Assembly (NCBI GenBank): GCA_030539615.1
Contig: JAUNXU010000002.1
Coordinates: 1 to 54,044 of the forward strand
DNA from: Methanobacteriaceae archaeon
GTDB taxonomy: Archaea; Methanobacteriota; Methanobacteria; Methanobacteriales; Methanobacteriaceae
Direction: 5' to 3'
Length of the DNA stretch: 54,044 bases
Shown here: positions 26,168-35,713 of the stretch, piece after piece
How the letters are laid out: each line of letters opens with the position of its first letter
Numbering within the stretch: the stretch's first letter is position 1
The notes under the pieces: generated by a model
The model's database searches: none
What the model saw: only the letters and a program-made list of their open reading frames with translations
Told to the model about the DNA's origin: nothing
Made by a program: the position numbers and the translations under genes

Positions 26168-26656
26168 TTAAGCTCCGAGTATTCCACCGAATACTAATAA
26201 TAAGATAGCTATAAGGAAACCGTAGATAGCCTGAGTTTCAGGAATAGCTGTGAAAACTAAACCTTGTGCAAACATACTTGGTTCTTCTACAACTGCTCCA
26301 ACTGCTGCGGATGATGCTATACCTTGACCCATACCTGAACCAAGACCACCGAAACCAACTGCTGCTCCTGCACCTATTGCAACAAGTCCTGTTGTCATAC
26401 TAAGTGGAGAACCACTCATAATACCTGAAAATACTAATAATAAGATAGCTATAAGGAAACCGTAGATAGCCTGAGTTTCAGGAATAGCTGTGAAAACTAA
26501 ACCTTGTGCAAACATACTGGAATCCTCAGCCACAGCACCAACTGCTGCGGATGATGCTATACCTTGACCTATACCTGAACCTAAAGCTGCAAAACCAACT
26601 GCTACTCCTGCACCGATTGCTGCTAAGGCTGTACCTAATGCCATTTCTGCTGCCAT
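26168..26656 (-). CDS. atpK: A-type ATP synthase subunit K (rotor ring proteolipid, double hairpin)
   Basis: Subunit K makes the ion-carrying rotor ring. The 162 residues hold two fused helical hairpins (four membrane spans). Each has a G-rich first helix with GSGxGQGIASSAAVGAV and a second helix with FTAIPETQAIYGFL. Both ion-binding glutamates, E60 and E140, are kept, so both hairpins can carry ions. The Gln in GQG plus Glu-Thr in PETQ resemble sodium-binding rings, so Na+ coupling is plausible. The two halves are nearly identical in DNA (89 bp identical), suggesting recent duplication or gene conversion. It is 6 nt after atpI. Confidence 0.95.
   Translation of the reverse strand: MAAEMALGTALAAIGAGVAVGFAALGSGIGQGIASSAAVGAVAEDSSMFAQGLVFTAIPETQAIYGFLIAILLLVFSGIMSGSPLSMTTGLVAIGAGAAVGFGGLGSGMGQGIASSAAVGAVVEEPSMFAQGLVFTAIPETQAIYGFLIAILLLVFGGILGA
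26190..26518 (-). repeat. Identical 89-bp blocks in the two halves of atpK
   Basis: Positions 26190-26278 and 26430-26518 are identical, offset by 240 bp (80 codons). A second stretch around 26301-26340 and 26541-26580 differs at about one base. The rest of the two halves is clearly diverged. This patchy pattern fits gene conversion between the two hairpins. Confidence 0.9.
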
Positions 26657-26662
26657 TTTAAA

Positions 26663-28657
26663 TTACCTCCGAATTTTTGTATATTTTCTTTCTGCCTTAA
26701 ACGGCTCAAATTCTTCACTTGCACCTTTGTAAAAGCCACTGAAGAATTCAACATAATGTAAACGTAATGAATGTATAAATGCACCTAAACTTTGGAAACT
26801 TATATTGAATATATGTCCTCCAACGAATATGAATGGTGCTAAAATAATACCCACATAAGGTATCATATCTGCTGATAGTTGAGTTAAAATATTAACTGTC
26901 ATAGCGACACCACCAGTAGATAAACATAATGCTAATAATCTTGAATAAGATAAAACATTTCCAAGGAATCCGAATATATCCATAACTCCAAATAGACCTG
27001 CTCCATAAATTAATACAAGAAGACCTATAACAAATACTGCACCGAATACTGGGATAGAACCAGTAACAACAAATAGTACAATAGATAATTCAATTAGAAC
27101 CCATGGTAACTGTTCAGCACACATGTCTTTAATTTTATTTCTTTTTATATTATCAATAATTCCGAATAAGAAACCTATATTTAAGTGAATAATACCAATT
27201 ATTAATGCAATAATCAATATGTTTTCTGGATGAGCAAATGCATTTATGTCTCCTATTACTGTAGGTAATGCTAGACTAGAATCACCCATAAGGAATCTAG
27301 GAATAAAATCTCCAATAAATCCATTAGTAGCTAATCCCAATACAATTGTCCATAATCCACATAATGTTAATATAATACCAAATGAGTTCATAGTTTTATT
27401 AATTCTACCCATACCTTTATGTAGAGTTAATCCTATTATAGCTAATATTATTCCATAAAATGCATCGGTTAAACAATAACCGAATAAAAATGGGAAGAAT
27501 AAAGCCATTATGATTGTTGGATCAATATCTTTATAATTTGGTGTGGAGTACATATTAACTAATAATTCATATGGTTTTGCAAACTTAGGATTTTCCTGTT
27601 TAATAGGAACTTTGTTTTCATCAATTTCTTCATTATCCGGATCAGTTACTTCAATGACACTGTGGCCATCAGTAATATCATCAATTAATGAAAGTGTTTG
27701 ATCAACATCATTCTTAGGAATCCAAGCTTTAAACATTTTAGTACTATTAGTTTCTCCAAAATGAGAAAATATTTCTATTTTTTCTTTTTCAACTTCAAGT
27801 TCTTCATTAATAATTAATAAAGTTTCTTTAGTTCTTTGAGAAATTTCTCTTAAATCTTTGTGACATTCGTCTTTTTCTTTATCAAGAGCACTGAGTTTTT
27901 CATTAGAATCAGCTATGATTTTTTGAGGATTACCTGATAATCCAGTAATATCAAATTTTTCTAATTCTAAACGTCTAAGAGCACCTGCTATTGCTTCTTC
28001 AAATTCAATTGAACATATAATCATTATAGGTTTTGATCCTTCTTCTGAAGTAACATTACTTTTTATTATTTCAGCTTTTTCAGTAATTTCACTGATTGCT
28101 TCTTCTGCTTTAGTTATGTTTTCTTCAGGGAGTTTACCACATAAAACATGTGTATATTTACTATCTTGTAAATCTCCAAAATCAATATCAAATGATTTAA
28201 GTTCAGTTGCAACTTTTAAAGAATCACTATATATTGCTTTTTCAGATCCTATCTCGTTCATACGTGCTTCAATTGGGTTAGTTACAGATTCAACTTTTCC
28301 AATTATTTCTGAAGCTTTATCAACAAGAATTTCAGAATCTATATTTTCAACTTCTTTGCCATCAATAATTTTAGGGCTGATATATCCTTTAATAACATCA
28401 ACTATACCTGTTGATTTTTCAGCAGATTCTAATGTATCTATAATGCTTGTTGCTTTCATAGATAAACTAGCTAATTTACTGGCAACAGGATCTTGTTTGG
28501 ACGGTTCTAAACCATTAAGTGCTTCTTCTTCTTGGATACTTTCAGAAATATCTTCAATCTGAATAATTCCTTTTTCGTGAAGGGCATTAATAGTATCTTT
28601 AGCATATTTGTCCAAAGTAACTATGCTTAATTTCTGCATTCTTGCTGTTGTAAACAT
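26663..28657 (-). CDS. atpI: A-type ATP synthase subunit I (membrane stator a)
   Basis: Subunit I forms the ion half-channels against the rotor and anchors the peripheral stalks. The N-terminal half (about 1-350) is soluble and helical. The C-terminal half (from about 380) has seven or eight membrane spans, with FFPFLFGYCLTDAFYG at its start and YSRLLALCLSTGG, which carries the conserved Arg that works with the rotor Glu. ALGAFIHSLRLHYVEFF-type sequence closes the protein. I prefer the ATG at 28657, since GGG lies 6 nt before it; the ATG at 28663 directly touches that ribosome site. About 664 residues, normal for the family. Confidence 0.95.
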   Translation of the reverse strand: MFTTARMQKLSIVTLDKYAKDTINALHEKGIIQIEDISESIQEEEALNGLEPSKQDPVASKLASLSMKATSIIDTLESAEKSTGIVDVIKGYISPKIIDGKEVENIDSEILVDKASEIIGKVESVTNPIEARMNEIGSEKAIYSDSLKVATELKSFDIDFGDLQDSKYTHVLCGKLPEENITKAEEAISEITEKAEIIKSNVTSEEGSKPIMIICSIEFEEAIAGALRRLELEKFDITGLSGNPQKIIADSNEKLSALDKEKDECHKDLREISQRTKETLLIINEELEVEKEKIEIFSHFGETNSTKMFKAWIPKNDVDQTLSLIDDITDGHSVIEVTDPDNEEIDENKVPIKQENPKFAKPYELLVNMYSTPNYKDIDPTIIMALFFPFLFGYCLTDAFYGIILAIIGLTLHKGMGRINKTMNSFGIILTLCGLWTIVLGLATNGFIGDFIPRFLMGDSSLALPTVIGDINAFAHPENILIIALIIGIIHLNIGFLFGIIDNIKRNKIKDMCAEQLPWVLIELSIVLFVVTGSIPVFGAVFVIGLLVLIYGAGLFGVMDIFGFLGNVLSYSRLLALCLSTGGVAMTVNILTQLSADMIPYVGIILAPFIFVGGHIFNISFQSLGAFIHSLRLHYVEFFSGFYKGASEEFEPFKAERKYTKIRR

Positions 28658-28667
28658 AGTCATCCCT

Positions 28668-28982
28668 TTATAAAACAGTTTTTATTATTGTGTCTGCTGC
28701 AGCTTCAACATTCTGTTCAGATCCTCTTAAGGTATCTTTAACAGTTTTATCAGATTCATTAGTAATGATAACTGCTTCTTTTTTAGCTTCTTCTTCTTTA
28801 GCAAGTAAAACATGCTTAGATTCTTCGAATGCATCATTTTTAGCTTCATCAATACATGATTCTGCTTCAGTGCGAGCATTTTGGATCATTTCAGCTGATT
28901 TTTGATTAGCATTTTCTATTAAACTATCTGCATCAGATTCTGCTTTTCTAACATTGCTTATAGTTTCTGATATGCTTGCCAT
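28668..28982 (-). CDS. ahaH: A-type ATP synthase subunit H (peripheral stalk)
   Basis: This 104-residue protein is almost entirely one long helix rich in Ala, Glu, Lys and Ser, with right-handed coiled-coil character, as in AhaH that pairs with subunit E. It is the first gene of the operon, with a GGTGAT ribosome site 8 nt before the ATG, and is followed closely by atpI. Position and sequence together make the call firm. Confidence 0.9.
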   Translation of the reverse strand: MASISETISNVRKAESDADSLIENANQKSAEMIQNARTEAESCIDEAKNDAFEESKHVLLAKEEEAKKEAVIITNESDKTVKDTLRGSEQNVEAAADTIIKTVL

Positions 28983-29678
28983 TATTAAATCACCATTTTA
29001 TATGATCGTATTAATTAAATACTTTTATTTTTCATTCAACTACTAGATCATACAACTGTTACTGTTTTAAAAGTAAACAAGTAACTAGTATGAAATTACT
29101 TAAAAATTTTTTATTTAACTTATTTCTATTTAAATTTTGTAATAAATAAAACTAGAGCTAAATTATTTATTTTATAGACATGAGAACTTATTAAATCAAT
29201 AATAAAAAAATTTATACTAATTTAATTAGCAGTTCATAAATTTATGCTCTATACTTAACTATTATTATTTTATTGGTTATATATTTTAGTAAGTTTGTTT
29301 TAAATTAGGGTATGTTTTTTAGAAATTTAATTTGAGTTTGTTTGGAAGCTATTTTTATAATTTAATTTTTTAAATAAGTGTTTTATTGATTTTTATTAAT
29401 TATTTTAGGATTATATTTTATTATTTCTTAATAAAATTTGTATTTTTAATATTTAATTATTTTTTTTAAAGAATTATTCTACTTTGTTTTTCGTAATTTA
29501 TAACGAATTATTATACAAAAATAAGGGAATGTTTAAAAAAAATCTAAAATAAATGAAAAGATAAAATAAAAAAATAATAAACTGAATTAATTTTAATTTT
29601 CTTTTATAAATTAATTAAGACCTTAACTAAATATGCTTTTTACTAACAATAATCAATATATTTATTATGGTAACTAGA
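28983..29678. other. Region upstream of the ATP synthase operon
   Basis: No gene is visible in 696 bp. The part next to ahaH must contain the operon promoter on the - strand. At 29041-29090 there are nested inverted repeats: TACTAG (29041-29046) with CTAGTA (29085-29090), and GTTACT (29058-29063) with AGTAAC (29080-29085). These are candidate operator elements. The remainder is AT-rich with no clear structure, and its far end receives the 3' end of tiaS. Confidence 0.45.
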
Positions 29679-30950
29679 TTAGTTTAGCATACGACTAATT
29701 GGTTTAGATAAATGTCTTCTAGCTGAAGTTGGAACTTCATAAAAACCTTCAGTTATAAAACGTTCTAATATAATTTTATTCTTTTTATCACTAGTTATTT
29801 TTTTTCCACAAATATAACATTTATAACCTTGACCTTTTCCTTTAGACTTCATATGTTTACCACAACATACAGGATTTGTTAGTTTATAATCAGAAGCCAA
29901 TTTATTTAATTTAAATTTTTCAATATTCAAAGTATTTTTATCTCCTATTCCACCATAAATAGTTAATTTATCACCAATTCGTAATTGTTTAACTTTATTT
30001 CTAAATTCTTTTGTAGGTTCATAAGCAGCACATTCAATACTTCCAGTTTTATCACTAACTGTTATAAATATATGTCCACCTTCAATAGTACGTGGATTTT
30101 CAATAATTTCTGCATCAAATTTATAACAACAATATTGCTTCATGTTTCTTATATCAATATTTTCCTGAATATGCATATCTGTATGTTGATTTGTTTTAAA
30201 TATTGTATAATCTTCAATTTCTTCATAAGATTCAACAATATCATGAGCTTTTTGAACAATATCAGGGTTATTTCCTCTAATACCATATAATACAGGACAA
30301 GGTGTATGAGGTTCAATAGCAGTATATTTACCATCAACATTATCAAAAGTATCAGGATAAGTTTCTTTATTCATTAATCGAACTGATTCTTCATTTAATC
30401 TACGTTCTGTTTTATAATTTTTAGGTAATCTATAAGCTAATAATTCAAATGTTTTATCTGGTAAAGGACAACTGATTGCAGCAATAGATCCAATAATACC
30501 TCTACCTTTTTTGAATTTATGAATTCTAGCATTAATTTTATTAGCAAATTTTTGAGCATAATCTATAGTTAATATATTATATATGGCATCTTGAGAATAT
30601 TGTATCATATCATCAGTAATTTCACCTTCATAAAATACAACACCAGGATTTGTATTTTCACCATTAAAATCAGCATTTTCTTCAACAGTTTCTAATACAA
30701 TTTGTTCTATTTCATTTACTTCTTCTCTATTATTTAATTTTATTGTAAATGATAATGCTCCATTTCCACGAGTTTTATATCTAGCAAATGGGTTTAATCT
30801 AATAAGGTGAGGATAACCTTCGATTTTATAATTAAGTTTTTTGAATTTTCTAAGTAATATACATATAATATATGTAGTACACATTCCTTCTCTAGAATCT
30901 GTATCATCTATTCCAACATGTAAAGTAATTTTATTATTATTGTTTGTCAT
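29679..30950 (-). CDS. tiaS: tRNA(Ile2) 2-agmatinylcytidine synthetase
   Basis: TiaS attaches agmatine to C34 of tRNA-Ile2 so that the tRNA reads AUA instead of AUG, an essential archaeal modification. The 423-residue protein begins with the family motif HVGIDDTDSREGMCTTY, then RLNPFARYKTRGNGA and KGRGIIGSIAAI. An OB-fold (GHIFITVSDKTGSIECAAY, from about 290) and a C-terminal zinc ribbon (CCGK then CYICGKK, about 363-385) follow. A GGTGAT ribosome site precedes the ATG. It stands alone on the - strand, divergent from the HTH regulator. Confidence 0.93.
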   Translation of the reverse strand: MTNNNNKITLHVGIDDTDSREGMCTTYIICILLRKFKKLNYKIEGYPHLIRLNPFARYKTRGNGALSFTIKLNNREEVNEIEQIVLETVEENADFNGENTNPGVVFYEGEITDDMIQYSQDAIYNILTIDYAQKFANKINARIHKFKKGRGIIGSIAAISCPLPDKTFELLAYRLPKNYKTERRLNEESVRLMNKETYPDTFDNVDGKYTAIEPHTPCPVLYGIRGNNPDIVQKAHDIVESYEEIEDYTIFKTNQHTDMHIQENIDIRNMKQYCCYKFDAEIIENPRTIEGGHIFITVSDKTGSIECAAYEPTKEFRNKVKQLRIGDKLTIYGGIGDKNTLNIEKFKLNKLASDYKLTNPVCCGKHMKSKGKGQGYKCYICGKKITSDKKNKIILERFITEGFYEVPTSARRHLSKPISRMLN

Positions 30951-31254
30951 TATGTTTTATCACCAAATTAATATTATTATGAATGATTTATTGTTATAAA
31001 AATTATTTTAAAAATTAATTTCTATCAAATTGATAAAATTTTGATTTGGAGTGGATAATAATTTTTAGATCATATATGTATAAAATTATGAAATTGAATT
31101 TATTTATATATTGATATTTTTAGAATTATTATTATTAACTATAAAATTTTACTATTAAATCAATTTAAATAATATTATTGATATAATCTTTTAATAACAA
31201 AGTAAGATAAATTCATGATTTTAACAGGATTTTTTCTAAAAAGAGGATTATAAT
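30951..31254. other. Divergent promoter region of tiaS and the HTH regulator
   Basis: These 304 bp hold no gene. TATA-like runs occur, for example around 31102-31112, and the two genes' ribosome sites lie at the ends (GGTGAT for tiaS on the - strand, AGAGGAT for the regulator). I see no distinct operator. Confidence 0.45.
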
Positions 31255-32301
31255 ATGCCATTAGGAAATACAACTATTAAGAAAGAACATATTTTAAAAG
31301 ATATTAATCAACTTTTATTAGATTATGGTTTTAAAACATCAGATATTTATGATCGAAATTGTTTTGATATTGTAGCTCGAAAAGATGATGTTTTAGTGGT
31401 TTTAAAGATTCTTGTTAATATAGACAGTTTATCTAGCATACAATCAGAAGAAATTCGAAAACTTGCAGGAATCTTTCGAGCAGCACCAATTATAATTGGA
31501 TTAAAACATAAAACAAATTATCTTGAAGAAGATGTTGTTTATGAAAGATATGATATTCCTGCTATATCACCACAAACTTTTTGTAATGTAGTAGTAAATG
31601 AAGCACATCCTGAAATTTATGCAAGACGTGGTGGTTATTATGTACAAATTGATGGTAATCTATTAAAACAGTTAAGGGAAGAAAAAAATTTATCATTAAA
31701 AAAACTTGCAGATATTAGTCATGTGTCAAGAGAAACCATATATAAATATGAACAAGGAATATCTTTAACTTATCCTGAAACAGCTATATTATTAGAAAAT
31801 ATATTAGATAAACCTATTGTTAAGACAATTAATATTTATTCACAAAGAAATGAAGATTTTATTAATGATCTTATAAAAGAACCTGAAGAATTAATTAAAT
31901 TGGGTTTTGAAATTTCTTCAGCTAAAAAAACACCATTTGATGCAATAACACAATCTGATAATGAAGATATACAAGAATTAGAAAAACTTAAAAAGAAATT
32001 AGCTGATGGACTTGATGAAGTTAAATCATTACAAGAAAAAATTATGAAAAAATCTTCTAAAGATTTATTATTAACAAATTTAGATAAAAATCGTGACAAT
32101 AAAACATTAAATAAGATGTCTTTAAAATTAGAAGATATTGCAAATATAACTGAAAATGATGCTTTGTTTGTTTTAGAACATGAAAAAGATGAAACAATCA
32201 TTAATAATGTTCCAATCATATATAAATGGGAATTAAAAGAGATGGATTCTTCTAAAGATGTTTTAAAACTTATAAAAGAAAGAAAAAGTGAGAAAAGTTA
32301 A
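31255..32301 (+). CDS. Archaeal HTH-type transcriptional regulator (COG1395-like)
   Basis: This 348-residue protein has an N-terminal nuclease-like fold of archaeal type (about 1-120, with FDIVARKDDVLVVLKIL as in Holliday-junction resolvase relatives). An XRE-type helix-turn-helix follows (about 138-170: LKQLREEKNLSLKKLADISHVSRETIYKYEQG). The C-terminal half is charged and helical. This is the architecture of the widespread putative archaeal HTH-type transcriptional regulatory protein, whose targets are unknown. The ribosome site AGAGG is well placed. Its stop overlaps the stop of the converging gene by 4 nt. Confidence 0.82.
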   Translation: MPLGNTTIKKEHILKDINQLLLDYGFKTSDIYDRNCFDIVARKDDVLVVLKILVNIDSLSSIQSEEIRKLAGIFRAAPIIIGLKHKTNYLEEDVVYERYDIPAISPQTFCNVVVNEAHPEIYARRGGYYVQIDGNLLKQLREEKNLSLKKLADISHVSRETIYKYEQGISLTYPETAILLENILDKPIVKTINIYSQRNEDFINDLIKEPEELIKLGFEISSAKKTPFDAITQSDNEDIQELEKLKKKLADGLDEVKSLQEKIMKKSSKDLLLTNLDKNRDNKTLNKMSLKLEDIANITENDALFVLEHEKDETIINNVPIIYKWELKEMDSSKDVLKLIKERKSEKS

Positions 32302-33032
32302 ATATATTTATTTATAACATTAAATGTTTCTTCAACTTCTTTTTTATTACTAACACCCACACATATTCCATCAATATACTCAATGTTTTTAAGATAATTA
32401 TAAGCTTCTTCAGGTTTAAGAATTCCTGTTGCAAGAGTTCTATTAACAATAATTTCTTTATTCATTTTTTTAATATTTTCTTCATATATAATCTTATTTT
32501 CTTTATCAAACCATTCACAATCTAACATATAACCAAATTTATTTAATACAACCATATAAACACTAAATAAATTAATTATAGTGCTATCATAGATTAATGG
32601 TGTATTTTTAAATGGTCTGCAAGATTCAATACCAACAGTAAAACCATTATCTTTAATTATATTAAGATTCTTTTCTAAAAGATCATAATTTTCTTTATCA
32701 ATATTTTCATCTACAAAAGAACCTGATAAAAAAACGGTATTTGCATTAAGATCATTAAAAATATTAATATCTTCTTCAAAAGATTTACAATCAGTAATAC
32801 CATAGATATTCATCTTATAACCTTCATTAGAAACAATATCGTATGATTTTAACATATCTTCAGTAGGTTTTAAAAGAAGATTTTCAACACCATTTTTGCA
32901 AGCATCAATAATAATATTACTAATATTTTCCGGTTGATTTTTAAAATCTAATTCATATAAACGAGATCTATGACCAAAATGCATAGCTCCTATAAAAGGG
33001 GAACAACCCATAATAACTTTATTAAAACTCAT
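32298..33032 (-). CDS. Predicted TIM-barrel protein of unknown function
   Basis: This 244-residue protein starts with MGCSPFIGAMHFG and continues with alternating beta strands and helices (for example ENLLLKPT, NIYGITDC, ANTVFLSGS, FTVGIESCRPF, IDGICVGVSN). This looks like a TIM barrel similar to aldo/keto-reductase-like or luciferase-like proteins. I see no catalytic signature that fixes a reaction. A GGAGGT ribosome site precedes the ATG. It overlaps the converging HTH gene by 4 nt and lies divergent to serA. Probably cytoplasmic; function unknown. Confidence 0.6.
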   Translation of the reverse strand: MSFNKVIMGCSPFIGAMHFGHRSRLYELDFKNQPENISNIIIDACKNGVENLLLKPTEDMLKSYDIVSNEGYKMNIYGITDCKSFEEDINIFNDLNANTVFLSGSFVDENIDKENYDLLEKNLNIIKDNGFTVGIESCRPFKNTPLIYDSTIINLFSVYMVVLNKFGYMLDCEWFDKENKIIYEENIKKMNKEIIVNRTLATGILKPEEAYNYLKNIEYIDGICVGVSNKKEVEETFNVINKYI

Positions 33033-33321
33033 AAATTAAAACAAACCTCCAATTAATAAAACAGTATTATATTTAATTATGAAATTAATCATTAATATAT
33101 AAACTTATAAAATGTTTAATTAAATATGTAAATAAATTTTAAATTATAATTCTCTTAAAAATATATAATTTAATATAATAATTCAAATAGAAATATAACT
33201 ATTAGAAATAATAAAGATAATTATATACATAAATAGTTTAATGTAAAAAATATTCTTTATGTTAATTTTCAAAATTATTATAAAAAAATAATTCATACAA
33301 ATTTATGGAGAAAATATAAGA

Positions 33322-34896
33322 ATGACAAAAGTATTAATTGCAGATAAGATAAATGAAAAAGGGATAGATGTTTTAAAAGACGCATCTGAAATTGTAAACA
33401 ATCCTAAAATAACTCCTGAAGAACTATTAAATACAATCGATCAATATGATGGTATTATAGTAAGAAGTAGGACAAAAGTAACAAAAGAAGTAATAGCAAA
33501 TGCTAAAAATCTTAAAATAATTGCAAGAGCTGGTGTTGGAGTTGACAACATAGATTTAAAAGCAGCAACTGATAATGGTATAATGGTTGTAAATGCACCA
33601 GAATCAACATCAATAACTGTAGCAGAACATGCAATGGGTTTAATGTTATCCTTAAGTAGAAAAATAGCAATAGCAGATGCATCAGTAAAATCTGGAAAAT
33701 GGGATAAAAGTAAATTCATGGGAATGGAATTAAAAGGAAAAACACTTGGTGTAATAGGAATGGGAAGAATAGGAAGCCAAGTAGTAAAAAGAGCAAAATC
33801 ATTTGAAATGAATGTAATAGTATATGATCCATATATAACAGAAGACACTGCTAAAAAACTTGGAGTAACAATAACAGACTTTGAAACTCTCATAACAAAA
33901 GCAGATGTAATGACAATACATGTACCATTAACACCAGAAACTAAAGGACTTATATCCGAACCACAATTAAGACAAATGAAAAAACATGCAATTATCATAA
34001 ACTGTGCAAGAGGTGGAATCATAAATGAAGAAGACCTCTACAAAGTATTAAAAGATGAGCCTGATATGAAAGCAGGACTTGATGTATATCAAGATGAACC
34101 ATTAGAAAATAGTCCATTAACTACATTAGATAATGTAGTATTAACTCCTCATATAGCAGCATCAACAAAAGAAGCACAACGTGATGCAGCAATAATTGTT
34201 GCAAAAGAAGTAAAACAAGTTTTAAGTGGTGAAACACCGAATAATGTATTAAATATGCCGGTATTAGATATTGAAACCTTTCAAGAACTAAAACCATATT
34301 TTAAATTAACAGAAAAACTTGGATTAATGTTAATGCAAATATTTAATAAAAATATTCAAAAATTAAATATAACATATCAAGGTGAATTAGCTAATTTACC
34401 AAAAGATTCATTAACAAGACACTTATTAAAAGAATTATTAAATCCTATGTTAACAGAACCTGTAAATGCAGTAAATGCAAAAGCAGTAGCAGAACAAAGA
34501 GGAATAATATTAACAGAATCTGAAAGTTCATTTGCTGGAAATTATGATAGTATTATAAAAGTTGAAGCAACAAATAATAAAAGAACCGTGGAAATTGAAG
34601 GAACATTACAAAATGATAAACCTTTAATAATATCTATTAATGGTTATTCAGTAAACATGTTACCTTGTGGAACAATGGCTATAATAAAATATAAAGATCT
34701 TCCAGGTACTATAGGTATTATAGGAAAAATGCTTGGTGAAGAAGAAATTAATATTGGTGAAATGCAAGTAGGTCGAAAAGAAGAAGGTGGCGAAGCTGTA
34801 ATGATTCTTAAATTAGATCAAAAAATAACTGATGAAGTAGCTAATTCTCTTAAAACTATACCTGAAATTGAAGAAGCTATTCCATTAAAATTATAA
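33322..34896 (+). CDS. serA: D-3-phosphoglycerate dehydrogenase
   Basis: SerA oxidises 3-phosphoglycerate with NAD, the first step of serine synthesis. The 524-residue protein has the long form. The 2-hydroxyacid dehydrogenase domain (about 1-310) has the NAD motif [12 protein letters not shown] and catalytic Arg (CARGGIINE), Glu (YQDEPLEN) and His (LTPHIAAST). It is followed by an allosteric substrate-binding-like domain (about 315-450) and a C-terminal ACT domain ([17 protein letters not shown]), expected to sense serine. GGAG lies 10 nt upstream. It is a single gene with T-runs after the stop. Confidence 0.95.
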   Translation: MTKVLIADKINEKGIDVLKDASEIVNNPKITPEELLNTIDQYDGIIVRSRTKVTKEVIANAKNLKIIARAGVGVDNIDLKAATDNGIMVVNAPESTSITVAEHAMGLMLSLSRKIAIADASVKSGKWDKSKFMGMELKGKTLGVIGMGRIGSQVVKRAKSFEMNVIVYDPYITEDTAKKLGVTITDFETLITKADVMTIHVPLTPETKGLISEPQLRQMKKHAIIINCARGGIINEEDLYKVLKDEPDMKAGLDVYQDEPLENSPLTTLDNVVLTPHIAASTKEAQRDAAIIVAKEVKQVLSGETPNNVLNMPVLDIETFQELKPYFKLTEKLGLMLMQIFNKNIQKLNITYQGELANLPKDSLTRHLLKELLNPMLTEPVNAVNAKAVAEQRGIILTESESSFAGNYDSIIKVEATNNKRTVEIEGTLQNDKPLIISINGYSVNMLPCGTMAIIKYKDLPGTIGIIGKMLGEEEINIGEMQVGRKEEGGEAVMILKLDQKITDEVANSLKTIPEIEEAIPLKL

Positions 34897-35124
34897 CCTT
34901 CCTTTTTTTTTAAATTCTTATTTTTTTATAATTCTAAAAAATTATAGTTAATTATTAAATATTTTCAATGTTTATACATATTTGATTGATACAAAGACAA
35001 CAATGAAAATTTATATAAAAATATTTAGTTTAATAATACTTTTAAAAATAGTTAATTTTTATTTGGCTTTAAAAAAATAGTTTAAATGATAAAAAAAGAG
35101 ATTACTCCTATTTTTTATCTTAAT

Positions 35125-35634
35125 TTAATATAAGTATTCAAATTCTGGATGATCTATAGTAAAAAATGAGAATAATCCATTGATGATTAACCATGCACCT
35201 ATGAATGATCCTAATACAATAGGATTTGCTAAAAATGTACCTAATAATATGTATATAATACCTAACATTACATTTATAACTCCCATTAATAAACTAGGTT
35301 TAAATATTCTAGAACCAATAATATTTAAAATTCCCACTATTATAAATACAAAACCTGCAATTATTGTAATATATTCTACAAGAATACTTATTTTTTCAGG
35401 CATGAATAATAATTCTCCAGACATTAAAACAAGGATAAATGCTAACAAAAGAAAAATTATTGCTCCAATTTTTTTAATATCCCATATTTCACATCCTGCT
35501 ACAAATAACCATGCAGCTAGTAATATGAAGAAGAATACTGACAATAATCCTAGTGTTTTCACACCAAGTAATGGGAAAATAATAGCAATCAAACCAAGAA
35601 GTATGGCTACAACTCCACTAGTATTAAATTTCAT
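35125..35634 (-). CDS. DUF308/HdeD-like membrane protein
   Basis: This 169-residue protein is six hydrophobic helices in three similar pairs, with short polar turns and Gly-rich helices (IIVGILNIIGSRIF, LGIIYILLGTFL). This is the pattern of the HdeD/DUF308 family, whose members are poorly understood; the E. coli founder is linked to acid resistance. A GGAGG ribosome site is close to the ATG. It is a single gene upstream of which pepQ runs the same way, ending 80 nt before it. Function unknown. Confidence 0.75.
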   Translation of the reverse strand: MKFNTSGVVAILLGLIAIIFPLLGVKTLGLLSVFFFILLAAWLFVAGCEIWDIKKIGAIIFLLLAFILVLMSGELLFMPEKISILVEYITIIAGFVFIIVGILNIIGSRIFKPSLLMGVINVMLGIIYILLGTFLANPIVLGSFIGAWLIINGLFSFFTIDHPEFEYLY

Positions 35635-35713
35635 ATTGAACCTCCCTATTTATATGGATCTTTTTAGTATATAAGTTATTATTTCTTAAATCTTTTATAA
35701 ATAGATGATCATA

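Noticed and set aside
26190-26518. An insertion or assembly error in atpK
   Set aside because: The double-hairpin proteolipid is normal for Methanobacteriales and both halves keep all functional residues. The identity is patchy, unlike a simple assembly duplication.
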